Source: Deltaproteobacteria bacterium
Lineage (GTDB): Bacteria; Myxococcota; Myxococcia; Myxococcales; 40CM-4-68-19
DNA length: 64,000 nt
Direction: 5' to 3'
Assembly: GCA_005879315.1 (NCBI GenBank)
Contig: VBLC01000061.1
Location: 96,784-160,783, forward strand
Of the stretch, positions 9,165 to 17,013 are shown piece by piece; position 1 is the stretch's first letter; every line of letters starts with the position of its first letter. Made by a program: the position numbers and the translations under genes. The notes beneath the pieces were generated by a model. That model was not told where the DNA came from and ran no database searches. It was given only the letters and a program-made list of their open reading frames with translations.

Positions 9165-9890
9165 TCAGTTGATGTTCACCCGGGAGGCCTTGATGTTGAG
9201 CTGCGAGCCGGCCTTGATGTTCGCCTTGTCGCCGACGTTGAGGTCGAAGGTCGTGCCGATGTCGATCTTGCCCGTCTTCCCGGTCTTGATCTCCAGATCC
9301 TCGCAGCTCAAGACGATCTTCTTCTCGGCGTGGATCTCCACGTCGCCTTCCTTGGCCTCGATGGTGAACTTCTTGTTCTTCACGTCGAAGGTCATCGTCC
9401 GCTTGCCGCTACTGTCGGCGACGACGATCTTCTCCGCGCCCTTCTTGTCCTCGAAGACGATCTTGTGGCCGGACCTCGTCTGGATCCACCGGGTGGTGTT
9501 GTCCTTGCTGAAGGCGCCCTTGATGGGCTTGTCCTGGCCGTTCCAGAGGCAGCCGATGACGTAGGGCCGGTGCGCCTCGCCGCGCTCGAACGCGACCAGC
9601 ACCTCGTCGTTCACCTCCGGCACCCAATAGAAGCCGCGGCCCGCGCCGGCCGCCGGCTGGGCCACCCGCGCCCAGTCGGATTCGGGCTGCTGGCCGGTCT
9701 GGGGATCGGCGGGCAGATGGATGTACTTGATCTTGACGGCGTTGCCGTGCTTGGCCCAGGAAGGGGCCTGTTTGTCCGAGCTGGGATCGTTGTTGGTGAC
9801 GATCCCCACCGTCACGCCGAAATGCCTGGCATCCCCGACCGAGGCGGTCTCGAATGCTTTCTGCACCAGCGAGAAGAAGTTCTCGGCCAC
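9165..9890 (-). CDS. Contractile-tail spike protein (gpV/gp5-like OB fold plus beta-helix)
   Basis: The 241-residue protein starts with the baseplate assembly protein V / gp5 OB-fold (about residues 20-130: VGIVTNN, WARVAQPAAG, FYWVPEVNDEVLVAFE, RPYVIGCLWNG). Its last ~110 residues are short beta-strands with regular polar/hydrophobic alternation (TFDVKNKKFTIEAKEGDVEI, KIDIGTTFDLNVGDKANIKA), as in the triple-stranded beta-helix spike of gp5 and VgrG. In PVC-type systems hub and spike form one VgrG-like chain (Pvc8). Here the hub (gpD-like) part is on a separate gene 9.4 kb upstream. No PAAR tip domain is present. It is the last gene of the tail block and begins six bases after the LysM gene. 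Confidence 0.9.
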   Translation of the reverse strand: MAENFFSLVQKAFETASVGDARHFGVTVGIVTNNDPSSDKQAPSWAKHGNAVKIKYIHLPADPQTGQQPESDWARVAQPAAGAGRGFYWVPEVNDEVLVAFERGEAHRPYVIGCLWNGQDKPIKGAFSKDNTTRWIQTRSGHKIVFEDKKGAEKIVVADSSGKRTMTFDVKNKKFTIEAKEGDVEIHAEKKIVLSCEDLEIKTGKTGKIDIGTTFDLNVGDKANIKAGSQLNIKASRVNIN

Positions 9891-9896
9891 GTTGCC

Positions 9897-10526
9897 TCAG
9901 AGGATCGGGGGAAGCAGCAGCACGGTGCCCGGCTTGACCTCGCGCGGATCGACGATGCCGTTGGCGTCGGCGATGCGCCGCCATTCCGCCGCGTCGTCGT
10001 ACTCCTCGTGGGCGATCAAGGCCAGCGTCTCGCCCATCTTCAGCGTCCGCCGCTTGGTGTGGTCGGGGGAGTTGCGCGGATTGCGCTGCAGCTGGTCCTT
10101 GGCCGACTCGTATTGCTTGATGCTCAGGTTGGCGGTCGCCCGGCAGGGTTTGCCGCTGGGAAGAAACATCGTGTAGCGCAGCGTCAGGCTCTCGATGAAG
10201 CCCTCGAAGAGGAAGGTGCCCCAGCAGAATTGCACCAGCGGAGGCCGGTGCAGATCCGCGTCCACCAGCGAAAGCTTCATGATCGAGTCGGTGTATTCCT
10301 TGCTGACGTCCTTCTTCGATTCATAGGTGTCGAAGAAGAGCTCGACGGAGAGGAGCGAGGGATTGCCGGAGGTGAACTCCTGCTCGGGCAGATCGAGGCC
10401 CGGGCTCTTGTGCGGCTCGTACTGGACGCTCTTCTGCACCGAGTACTCTTGAGGATTGAAGAGCACGTCCGTGGTGGTCGAGGGCTTGTCGACGCGGATG
10501 AGCTTTGCCTTTTCCAGCGTGGCCAT
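9897..10526 (-). CDS. CIS tube-adaptor/LysM baseplate protein (Pvc7-like)
   Basis: The 209-residue protein has an N-terminal CIS-tube domain (MATLEKAKLIRV, VLFNPQEYSVQKS, SLLSVELFFDTYE, FEGFIESLTLRYTMFLPSG) and a C-terminal LysM-like module (TLKMGETLALIAHEEY, WRRIADANGI, PGTVLLLP). This is the architecture of Pvc7/gp53-like proteins that join the inner tube to the spike hub. The ATG at 10526 is preceded by AAGGAG with good spacing. The open frame extends well upstream to 11231, but that part is a shadow of the neighbouring gene. It lies between the 1,028-residue protein and the spike gene, as expected for a hub-proximal component. Confidence 0.9.
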   Translation of the reverse strand: MATLEKAKLIRVDKPSTTTDVLFNPQEYSVQKSVQYEPHKSPGLDLPEQEFTSGNPSLLSVELFFDTYESKKDVSKEYTDSIMKLSLVDADLHRPPLVQFCWGTFLFEGFIESLTLRYTMFLPSGKPCRATANLSIKQYESAKDQLQRNPRNSPDHTKRRTLKMGETLALIAHEEYDDAAEWRRIADANGIVDPREVKPGTVLLLPPIL

Positions 10527-10543
10527 GGTGCTCCTTCGAATTC

Positions 10544-13500
10544 TTACCCGCCGAACCGCTCGCGGTCGTTCTCGATGCGGCGGCGGATGCGGTGGTAGAT
10601 GCGCTGCGCGATGGCGTCGACCGAGCCTTCGATCTTGGAGCGGCTGGTGCTGTCGGCGTCTTCCTGGTCGCGGCGGCCATGAGCCGCCTGCGACTGCGAC
10701 TGCGGGGCGTGGCGCGGATGGACCGGCTCCAGCGCCTGGGAGGTCGAGGCGAGCGGGGGCGGCGAGGGCGGGATGGCGGCGACGATCGACATCTCCACCG
10801 AGCTGGCCAAGGCAGCCGCGCCGGAGCGCGCCATCGCGACGAAGGCGCGCTTCTCTTCGCCGCGGGTCGCGCCGCTGACCAGCGAAGCGCCCGAGAGGCC
10901 CTCGCCGCGCGCGCCGAGGCCGTCGTCGCTGCCCTGTTGCTCCGACCCCGCGCCGGCGGCGAAGATCGAGCTCCACAGAGCTGCCGCCGAGCTCGCCGCG
11001 CCGAAGCCGCCGCGCAGAGCGCGCGCAGACTCCTGGCGGCTGACGGTGTTGCCGGACCACCAGAGCGGCGCGCCGGCGTAGCGGAAGCGCAGGCCGGTCG
11101 GCAGCGAAGGATAGACCGGGCGCGCCAGCCCGGAGAGATCGACGCCGCCCACGCTTCTCTGGCTCCGCGAGCGAGACGGAAGATACGTCCAGCTCATGTA
11201 GCCGGCCGTGCTTCGCGTGGCGCCGCTCCACGCTCCCTTTGGCAGCCCGGTCGCGTCGTCGGAGTCGCGGCCGAGGCTGAGCTGCCGAGCACCCTCGACC
11301 AGAGCCGGCTGGCCGCGCAGGCCTGCCACTCCGCTCGCAGCTTCGGAATCGCCCGCCGCGAAGTCGCCGCGGGACGGTCTCTGCGCACCGAAGGAGGGCA
11401 AGTCGAAGCGCGGGAAGCTCGGGAGCCGCAGCGGCGCGGTGTCCGTCCTGCCGTCGTCGACCGGCACTGCGCCGAGCTGATGCCGTCCGCCCTGCGACTG
11501 CGCCATGACCCTGCCGCCGGGCGAGGCGACCAGCTCGACTGCCGTCGGCCCGGCGAGCTGCACGGAAGCGCGCGCGCCGCCAGTCAGATCAATTTGCTGG
11601 CCGCCGAACGGCAGCACCAGCCGGTACGCGCCGAGCGACGGCGCAAACCCTTCCGGTGCGAACGGCGAGGCGAGGATCGCGTCGGTGGCGGAGATCCTCC
11701 CGCGGCCCATCTGCGCCCAGAGCGGCAGCGGAATGACGATCTCCTCTTCGCCGGCATTGAGGGGCCGGCCCGCCTCCGCCGGAGCGATTTCGTCCGGCCA
11801 GCCCACCACGTCGCGGATGGCGGTCGGCATCGGCGCGCCTGGCCCTGGCGTCCAGCTGCCAGTCTCCTGCACGGCCTGGGCAAGCAGCGCGGGCAGGCTG
11901 GAGTCGCTCCGGCGCAAGCGTGCGCCGCTCGCCGAAGGCACGACCGCCGCGCCCAGATACTGCTGCAGCGCCTCGGCGAGGTCCTCGCCGACGTGCACCT
12001 CGCCGCGGTTGGGGAAGGGCATCGAGAGCACGAGCTGCGCGACCTGTCCGCGCGCGAGGCGCGGAGCTCCGGCCAGCCGGACCATGCTCCGGCGCGGATC
12101 ATCGGCGGCGAGATCGAGGGTTGCGCCCGTCTCGAGCGCGTCGGCCGCCGATTCGAGCCTCGCCAACGGCAGCCGGTATCCGCCTGCCGCCGCCGTGCGC
12201 TCGAGCGCAATCTGCAGCGCGGCCAATGCGCTCGCGGGAATGGCCCCGCTCCGGGCAGCGATCGGCTGCGGCGCGACGTCGGGGCGATCGCTCGAGGCCA
12301 GCCGGATGGGTTCGCTTCCCCCCGGCACGACCAGCGTGCCGTCGGGAGCGCGGAAGGCGACCACCCGCGCGCCGGCGAGAGTCAGGCTCCCGGCGAGGCG
12401 CAGCGGAGTTTCGCCGGCGCTGCGATCGAGCGCGGCGCGAAAGAGATTGTTTGATCTGCTGCGCGTCCCGATCTCGCCGGCCATGGCCAGCGCCCAGTCG
12501 GCCCAGGGGTCGCCGGTGATCTCGCCGAGCTGGAGCGCGGCCGGCTCGCGTCTGAGCTGCGCAGGCGCCTCCGGCCTGATCACCGCCTCGGGATGGATCC
12601 AGAAGCGGTCGCCGCGCGCCAGGCCGCCGACCAACGCTGCCCCGCGCGCGAGCGCGCCGGCGAGCTCGTCGTTGCCGAGAACCCGGATGGGCGCCCTTTC
12701 CGCGCGGACGGCGGAGATGCCCTGCGACCGCGAAAGCGCGCGCTCCCCGGCAGTGCCTTGCCAGCGCTGCCCCTCGACCACGGCGGCGACGCGGCCGGCC
12801 TGGATGGCGAAACGCTGCCCCTCGTGCCCCGGCACTGCCGCGCGCGCGGCGAACCGGCTGATCATCTCCCGCCAGCGGGTGGCGGCCCCGATCTCGGCGC
12901 GCGCCAGCATTCCGTCGGGCAGGACCACGAAGATGGCCGGTTGCGCCGAGGCGACATTTGCGGCAGGCGCGGGCGGCAGCGGCAGGCGGGCGCGCGGGTC
13001 TTGACGCAGCGAGCGCGCCTCCCTCTCCTCGCTCAGCGCGACGCGGCGGAGCGGCGCGAAAGGCAAGAGTCGCTTGGCCGCATTCTCCACTGCCGGCGCC
13101 GAGACCTGGCGGATGCGGAACTGCTCCAGCGCGCGCGCCACCTTGGCGACGTCGACGGCGACGACCTCGCCGCTCCCGCGCACGAGGTAGGCTCTCGGCT
13201 CGCTGCCGCGGTGATCGATCCGCGTCCGGTTGCTCTCGGGAACGACGGCCGCCTCGATGGCCTGGCGCACCCGGTCGTCGCTCTGCAGCGCGAACTGGCC
13301 GACCTGCGAGACGACGACGACCTGCTCCTTGCCCTCGACGATGACGTACTCCAGCCGGCGCAGATCGAACTGGTGGACCTGCAGCCGCTGCCGCGTCGAC
13401 TGGACGATGGCCTCGGCCATGTCGGCGGGCGGGGCGCGCCGATCGGTGTGGCCGGCGAAGAAGCGCTCCACCCAGACATGGCTGGGCAGATCGCACTCGA

Positions 13501-13630
13501 AGATGCCGGCGATGTGGTCGGCGAACTCCTCGGCGTCGACCAGCGAGGGCGGCTCCTCCCAGCGGTCCAGCGCCCGCCAGAGGATCTGCTCCAGCGAAGG
13601 GCCGCTCGTCGCCATGGCGCTCTCCGACAT
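10544..13630 (-). CDS. Unrecognised 1,028-aa contractile-tail-associated protein
   Basis: The start is ATG 13630 with GGGAG upstream; it lies 17 bases after the tube stop. The N-terminal ~110 residues are helical (ILWRALDRWEEPPSLVDAEE), the next ~70 contain a beta-rich segment (VVVVSQVGQFALQ, AYLVRGSGEVVAVDVAKVAR), and the long middle is Ala/Arg-rich with alternating helical and beta stretches and no recognisable domain. Residues from about 700 are Ser/Gly/Ala-rich. The last ~30 residues form an amphipathic basic helix (DAIAQRIYHRIRRRIENDR). There is no signal peptide or membrane helix. Its place between tube and LysM adaptor is where inner tail or length-control components are found, but it lacks the coiled coil expected of a tape measure. 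Function is unknown; it could be structural, a chaperone-bound scaffold or a cargo. Confidence 0.75.
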   Translation of the reverse strand: MSESAMATSGPSLEQILWRALDRWEEPPSLVDAEEFADHIAGIFECDLPSHVWVERFFAGHTDRRAPPADMAEAIVQSTRQRLQVHQFDLRRLEYVIVEGKEQVVVVSQVGQFALQSDDRVRQAIEAAVVPESNRTRIDHRGSEPRAYLVRGSGEVVAVDVAKVARALEQFRIRQVSAPAVENAAKRLLPFAPLRRVALSEEREARSLRQDPRARLPLPPAPAANVASAQPAIFVVLPDGMLARAEIGAATRWREMISRFAARAAVPGHEGQRFAIQAGRVAAVVEGQRWQGTAGERALSRSQGISAVRAERAPIRVLGNDELAGALARGAALVGGLARGDRFWIHPEAVIRPEAPAQLRREPAALQLGEITGDPWADWALAMAGEIGTRSRSNNLFRAALDRSAGETPLRLAGSLTLAGARVVAFRAPDGTLVVPGGSEPIRLASSDRPDVAPQPIAARSGAIPASALAALQIALERTAAAGGYRLPLARLESAADALETGATLDLAADDPRRSMVRLAGAPRLARGQVAQLVLSMPFPNRGEVHVGEDLAEALQQYLGAAVVPSASGARLRRSDSSLPALLAQAVQETGSWTPGPGAPMPTAIRDVVGWPDEIAPAEAGRPLNAGEEEIVIPLPLWAQMGRGRISATDAILASPFAPEGFAPSLGAYRLVLPFGGQQIDLTGGARASVQLAGPTAVELVASPGGRVMAQSQGGRHQLGAVPVDDGRTDTAPLRLPSFPRFDLPSFGAQRPSRGDFAAGDSEAASGVAGLRGQPALVEGARQLSLGRDSDDATGLPKGAWSGATRSTAGYMSWTYLPSRSRSQRSVGGVDLSGLARPVYPSLPTGLRFRYAGAPLWWSGNTVSRQESARALRGGFGAASSAAALWSSIFAAGAGSEQQGSDDGLGARGEGLSGASLVSGATRGEEKRAFVAMARSGAAALASSVEMSIVAAIPPSPPPLASTSQALEPVHPRHAPQSQSQAAHGRRDQEDADSTSRSKIEGSVDAIAQRIYHRIRRRIENDRERFGG

Positions 13631-13646
13631 TCTCTCTCCCGCGCCG

Positions 13647-14105
13647 CTAGCGGCTGTGCGTGAGCTTCTGCACGGCGAGCTCGACGGTCTCGGTGGCGAC
13701 CTCGTGGCTGTTGGCATCGTGGTCGCTGTGCTCCCAGCGGACGATGTTGGCTCCGACGAAGTCCCAGCGGTCGACCTCGGTCTTGCCGTCGGCCGCCAGC
13801 GCGACGATGGCTCCGTTGCGGCGGTTGATCGCCTTGCTGCTGCCGTTGGTGATCTCGTCGAACCACTTGTGCATGGCCGGATCGGAGACGTGGCCCTGGG
13901 TGAGGATGACGTTGCTGTGGCTGGTCGGGCCGAGCAGCTTGTGGACCTGCTCGTTCAGGCCGCCCTCGCGGTACTCGAAGACCTGGGTTTCACTCTTGAG
14001 GCCGACGCATCTGCTGAAGGTGTTGTCGCCCTGCATGCCGTCGATCTCGATCTTGAAGAACGCGACCAGGCTGGGATCTTTGCGCGCTCCGGTCTTCCCT
14101 TGCAT
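13647..14105 (-). CDS. Contractile-tail inner tube protein (gp19 family), copy 1
   Basis: This 152-residue protein matches the gp19/Hcp-like tube family: FFKIEIDGMQGDNTFSRCVGL at the start, then YREGGLNEQVHKLLG and a central SNVILTQGHVSDPAMHKWF (the 'L..G.......W' pattern typical of tube monomers), ending with ATETVELAVQKLT. Such monomers polymerise into the hollow inner tube inside the sheath. AAGGA precedes the ATG. It lies directly downstream of the first sheath gene (10-base gap), so sheath and tube are coupled. Confidence 0.92.
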   Translation of the reverse strand: MQGKTGARKDPSLVAFFKIEIDGMQGDNTFSRCVGLKSETQVFEYREGGLNEQVHKLLGPTSHSNVILTQGHVSDPAMHKWFDEITNGSSKAINRRNGAIVALAADGKTEVDRWDFVGANIVRWEHSDHDANSHEVATETVELAVQKLTHSR

Positions 14106-14115
14106 GGCGATCCTT

Positions 14116-15327
14116 TCACAGCCCCGCGGCAGCGGCTGCGGCCGGAACTGGCTCGGCGGTCTCGACGCGCTCTCGCGTCCACTGGTGGATGCGGACGATG
14201 ATGAACTCGGCCGGCTTCACCGGCGAGATGCCGATCTCGCAGACCAGCTCGCCCACGTCGCGCGCCTCGGGAGGGTTCGTCTCCTCGTCGCACTTGACGT
14301 AGAAGGCCTCTTCCTGCGAGTCGCCCACCAGGGCGCCCTTGTGCCAGAGCTCGTCGAGGAAGACGTTGCAGGAGCGGGCGATCTTCTTCCAGAGCGACGG
14401 CTCGTTGGGCTCGAACACCACCCACTGGGCGAACTTCTCCACGCTCTTGCGGATGAGGATGAAGAGCCGGCGCACGTTGATCTGCATGAAGGCCTGATCG
14501 CTGCTGAGCGTGCGCGCTCCCCAGATGCGGATGCCGCGGCCGGGGAAAGCGGAGAGCGTATTGACGCGGTGGTCGAAGCAGACGTCGCGGTCGCGCTTGC
14601 GCACCCGCTGCGCCACGTCGACCACGCCGGCGACGGGCTGGTTGGCGGGAGCGCGGTGCACCCCCTCGCTGCGATCGCTGCGGGCGATGGCGCCGGCGAT
14701 GTGTCCCGAGGGAGGAACCGGCACGCTCCCGTCCTCGCCGCGGCGCACCCGGACCCAGGGGAAATAGAAGGCGGCGTGCGAGGTGTCGAAGCGGCCGCGC
14801 CACTCGATCGCCTCCTTCATGTCCTGGCCGGGGAGCGAGTCGAGCAGGCAGAACCGGTCGTGCATCTTCTCGCAGTGCTCGACGAGCGCGCGCTGCACGG
14901 CGAGGACGTGGTCGGCCTGGGGAAAGCCGGCCGACTTGCGGTAGTGGGTCATCAGATCGGGCGCGACCACCAGGTCGACGTCGTCGAGCTTTTCCAGGAC
15001 TTGAATTCCGCGCGGCGCCGTGCCCTGCAGTCCGATGAAGTCGTCCGGCGTGGGATCGAGCCCGCCCTCGGGCGCGACGTTGATCAGGTACGCGCTCTTG
15101 CCGCCATTGTCGAAGAAGCCGCGCAGCGCCGCCGTCAGGTAGCCGTCGGCCGCGCCGAACGTCTTCTCGTACTGCTCGAAGGAGCCGACGCGGATCGGCT
15201 CGTTGGCGGGCCCTCTCTCGGTCACGCCGAGGAACGCGGTGACGCCCGTCTCCACCGCGGTGAGCGGGACGAAGCGATCGGCCGCCGACTCGACGTGGAC
15301 GCCGGGCGATTTGTAGAGGCTGCTCAT
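14116..15327 (-). CDS. Contractile-tail sheath protein, copy 1
   Basis: A 403-residue sheath protein with the diagnostic N-terminus SLYKSPGVHVESAADR, the 'FLGVTERGP' strand, and the conserved C-terminal domain containing VPPSGHIAGAIARSDRSEGV, HRAPANQ, GIRIWGARTLSSD, YVKCDEETNPPE and CEIGISPVKPAEFIIVRI. The C-terminal handshake region is intact. Its ATG overlaps the 3' end of the small upstream gene region (stop at 15334) with GAGGG as a Shine-Dalgarno. It is paired with tube copy 1. Extended sheath polymer contracts to drive the tube into a target. Confidence 0.95.
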   Translation of the reverse strand: MSSLYKSPGVHVESAADRFVPLTAVETGVTAFLGVTERGPANEPIRVGSFEQYEKTFGAADGYLTAALRGFFDNGGKSAYLINVAPEGGLDPTPDDFIGLQGTAPRGIQVLEKLDDVDLVVAPDLMTHYRKSAGFPQADHVLAVQRALVEHCEKMHDRFCLLDSLPGQDMKEAIEWRGRFDTSHAAFYFPWVRVRRGEDGSVPVPPSGHIAGAIARSDRSEGVHRAPANQPVAGVVDVAQRVRKRDRDVCFDHRVNTLSAFPGRGIRIWGARTLSSDQAFMQINVRRLFILIRKSVEKFAQWVVFEPNEPSLWKKIARSCNVFLDELWHKGALVGDSQEEAFYVKCDEETNPPEARDVGELVCEIGISPVKPAEFIIVRIHQWTRERVETAEPVPAAAAAAGL

Positions 15328-15333
15328 GGGCCC

Positions 15334-15567
15334 TCAGCGCTGCTTGGAGCTCTCGTTGATGCGCTTGTTGATCGCCGAGATCTCCTTGATCCACATGTGG
15401 CGTTCCTGGTGCTCCATCTCGAGGATGTCGTCCATTCCCCAGTGAAAGTGATACGCGATGTACGCTACCTCGCCGGAGAGCTTGTCCAACGGGTAGCTTA
15501 CGATTCCCCCAATGCAGTGGCTCCCGTCCCGATGTCGACCTGGAATTCCTGGCCGCAGCTGGGGCAT
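15334..15567 (-). CDS. Small DUF6760-like tail protein, start uncertain
   Basis: The recognisable part, from about 15498 to the stop, reads SYPLDKLSGEVAYIAYHFHW, then an amphipathic region (MDDILEMEHQERHMWIKEI) ending INKRINESSKQR. This matches the short DUF6760-type proteins found beside sheath and tube genes in extracellular contractile systems. The first canonical in-frame start upstream is ATG 15567, which overlaps the preceding gene by 70 bases and adds ~22 unrelated residues. A TTG at 15489 would trim the conserved N-terminus, and the codons just before it (ATC, GTA) are non-standard starts. The true start is therefore probably near 15504-15498 and coupled to the upstream TAA at 15498. 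Confidence 0.65.
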   Translation of the reverse strand: MPQLRPGIPGRHRDGSHCIGGIVSYPLDKLSGEVAYIAYHFHWGMDDILEMEHQERHMWIKEISAINKRINESSKQR

Positions 15568-15887
15568 TTGGCGCCGACGTTGGCGGTGCCGCTCTCGTTG
15601 ATCTGCCGGTAGAACTCCTGCAGGTAGGAGAGGTCGGCGGAGAAGAGCGATTCGATGGTGCCGGGGGTGACCTCGCCTTCCTTGATCTCGCCCAATTTCG
15701 CGATCACCCGGGAGAGCAGGATGATCACCAGATAGGCTCGGTTGTTCTTCACCCGGAAATCTTGAAGAGGGATGATCTCGTCCTTGGCAGTGGCCAGCCG
15801 CATCACGCCCTTGCGATGGACGTTGCCCTGCTCGTCGACGTAGCCCTTGGGAAGGGTGAACTCGAACTGTGTCTTGAACGCGGGCAC
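15498..15887 (-). CDS. Tail-assembly chaperone-like protein with zinc-knuckle pair
   Basis: The 129-residue protein begins at a GTG (15887) with PAFKTQFEFTLPKGYVD, followed by KGVMRLATAKDEIIPLQDFRV and NNRAYLVIILLSRVIAKLG. This is the pattern of phage/CIS tail-assembly chaperone-like proteins found after tube genes. A helical segment leads to a short C-terminal CPSCG motif, half of a zinc-binding site. Such proteins are thought to assist tube or tape-measure assembly and are not expected in the finished particle. It follows tube copy 2 by 15 bases and overlaps the small DUF6760-like gene. Confidence 0.75.
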   Translation of the reverse strand: MPAFKTQFEFTLPKGYVDEQGNVHRKGVMRLATAKDEIIPLQDFRVKNNRAYLVIILLSRVIAKLGEIKEGEVTPGTIESLFSADLSYLQEFYRQINESGTANVGAKCPSCGQEFQVDIGTGATALGES

Positions 15888-15902
15888 CGCAAGGCACGAA
15901 GT

Positions 15903-16337
15903 CTACGCCGGCTTGTAGATCAGCTTCTCGACGTTGATGATGACGGTCTCGGTGGCGTGGCCCGACGTCCCGGCGTTGAGCGCGCCCAGGCTCCAGGAGG
16001 TGGGCAGACAATTGTAGAGCTGGTACTCGCCCATCGACTTCCCCGAGCGATCCACCAGGCCGATGGAGATCGTCTTTCGCTCGTTGAACCCCTTCTTGAT
16101 CCGGTCGCGCCATTTGTAGATCTCGTCGGTCACCGACACGTCCTTGGTGACGGTGACGTCGAAGGGCCCGAGGCGCGCGGCCTGCAATCCCCTCTCGAAC
16201 CGGTCGCCGTAGCGGTATTCGGCAACCTCCACCGACTGGTGCAGTCCGTCGATCTTGTGGACGTGATTCTCGGTCACGCCATCGATGCTGAAAGTGAATT
16301 GGTTCACGTGCAGGAATTCCACTCTACCGGTAGGCAT
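15903..16337 (-). CDS. Contractile-tail tube protein (gp19 family), copy 2
   Basis: A 144-residue gp19-type protein: VEFLHVNQFTFSIDGV, then VHKIDGLHQSVEVAEYRYGD, FDVTVTKDVSVTDEIYKWRD, ISIGLVDRSGKSMGEYQLYN, SWSLGALNA and ATETVIINVEKLIY. Start ATG 16337 has GGGAG with suitable spacing; the frame is open to 16397 but that part overlaps tube copy 3. It differs clearly from copies 1 and 3 and resembles the Pvc5-like tube initiator variants, so it may form the ring joining tube and hub. That role is an inference from the family. Confidence 0.88.
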   Translation of the reverse strand: MPTGRVEFLHVNQFTFSIDGVTENHVHKIDGLHQSVEVAEYRYGDRFERGLQAARLGPFDVTVTKDVSVTDEIYKWRDRIKKGFNERKTISIGLVDRSGKSMGEYQLYNCLPTSWSLGALNAGTSGHATETVIINVEKLIYKPA

Positions 16338-16368
16338 GGTCTTGTCTCCCTCTTCGCGCGGCGGCGCG

Positions 16369-16848
16369 CTAAACCTTCTGCACCGTGAAGCTCTCACAGA
16401 CGAACGTGGCGGATTCGGTGGCGAGCTCGGTGGAGCGCGCGTCGAAAGACGATGACTTGTACTCCTTCATCCACGCCTCGTAGAAGGTGATCTCCATCGC
16501 CACTTTGGAGGCGCTGTCGTCGAGGATCTGCACGGCGAGCGGCGCGCGCGACACCTGCGCGCCCTGGGCGTCCTGGACCTGTTTCCAGATCTTGGCGAGC
16601 GCGCCGTCGCCAGAGTGGTATCGCTCGATGGTGATCGGCTGCATCCGGGTCAGGCCCGGGCGATTGCCCACCAGGCCGGCCTGGTGGTCGCCGGTCGTGG
16701 ACTTGATCATCTCCGTCTCGTCGCCGATCCCTTCGATCTTGAAGACGTAGTCGATCTTGGCCGCGCCGTACTCGACCTTGAAATGAGATCCAAGACTCGG
16801 GTCCTTGCCGGCGTTCTTGGTATTTGCATAGCCATGTGGATCTGCCAT
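16369..16848 (-). CDS. Contractile-tail inner tube protein (gp19 family), copy 3
   Basis: A 159-residue tube protein: DPSLGSHFKVEYGAAKIDYV, FKIEGIGDETEMIKSTTG, the 'RMQPITIERYHSGDGALAKIW' strand-helix (tube signature), then the C-terminal SSSFDARSTELATESATFV region. A GGAGG Shine-Dalgarno stands before ATG 16848. It follows the second sheath gene after a 165-base gap that holds a strong hairpin (16972-17001). As the first tube gene after a sheath it may be the major tube protein, although copy 1 has the same relation to its sheath. Confidence 0.9.
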   Translation of the reverse strand: MADPHGYANTKNAGKDPSLGSHFKVEYGAAKIDYVFKIEGIGDETEMIKSTTGDHQAGLVGNRPGLTRMQPITIERYHSGDGALAKIWKQVQDAQGAQVSRAPLAVQILDDSASKVAMEITFYEAWMKEYKSSSFDARSTELATESATFVCESFTVQKV

Positions 16849-16971
16849 CTGGTTCTTCCTCCATCTGGTGAAGCCCCACTCCGGGGGCCAGGTTTTCGTT
16901 CGATCTCCGGACCGGCGTTCATCGCCCCCGGAACTTCCGTCGCGAGAATCCTTCGCCCGGAAGGTCGAGCA

Positions 16972-17001
16972 GGAGGGAGGCCCCGGGCGAGGCCTCCCTC
17001 C
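16972..17001 (-). promoter_or_regulatory. Perfect 11-bp hairpin between sheath copy 2 and tube copy 3
   Basis: Positions 16972-16982 and 16991-17001 are exact inverted repeats (GGAGGGAGGCC against GGCCTCCCTCC) around an 8-base loop, about 13 bases after the sheath stop. No T tract follows on the minus strand, so it is not a classical terminator. It could set the sheath:tube mRNA ratio by attenuation or by protecting a 3' end. Confidence 0.55.
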
Positions 17002-17013
17002 CCCCCTCCCTGC

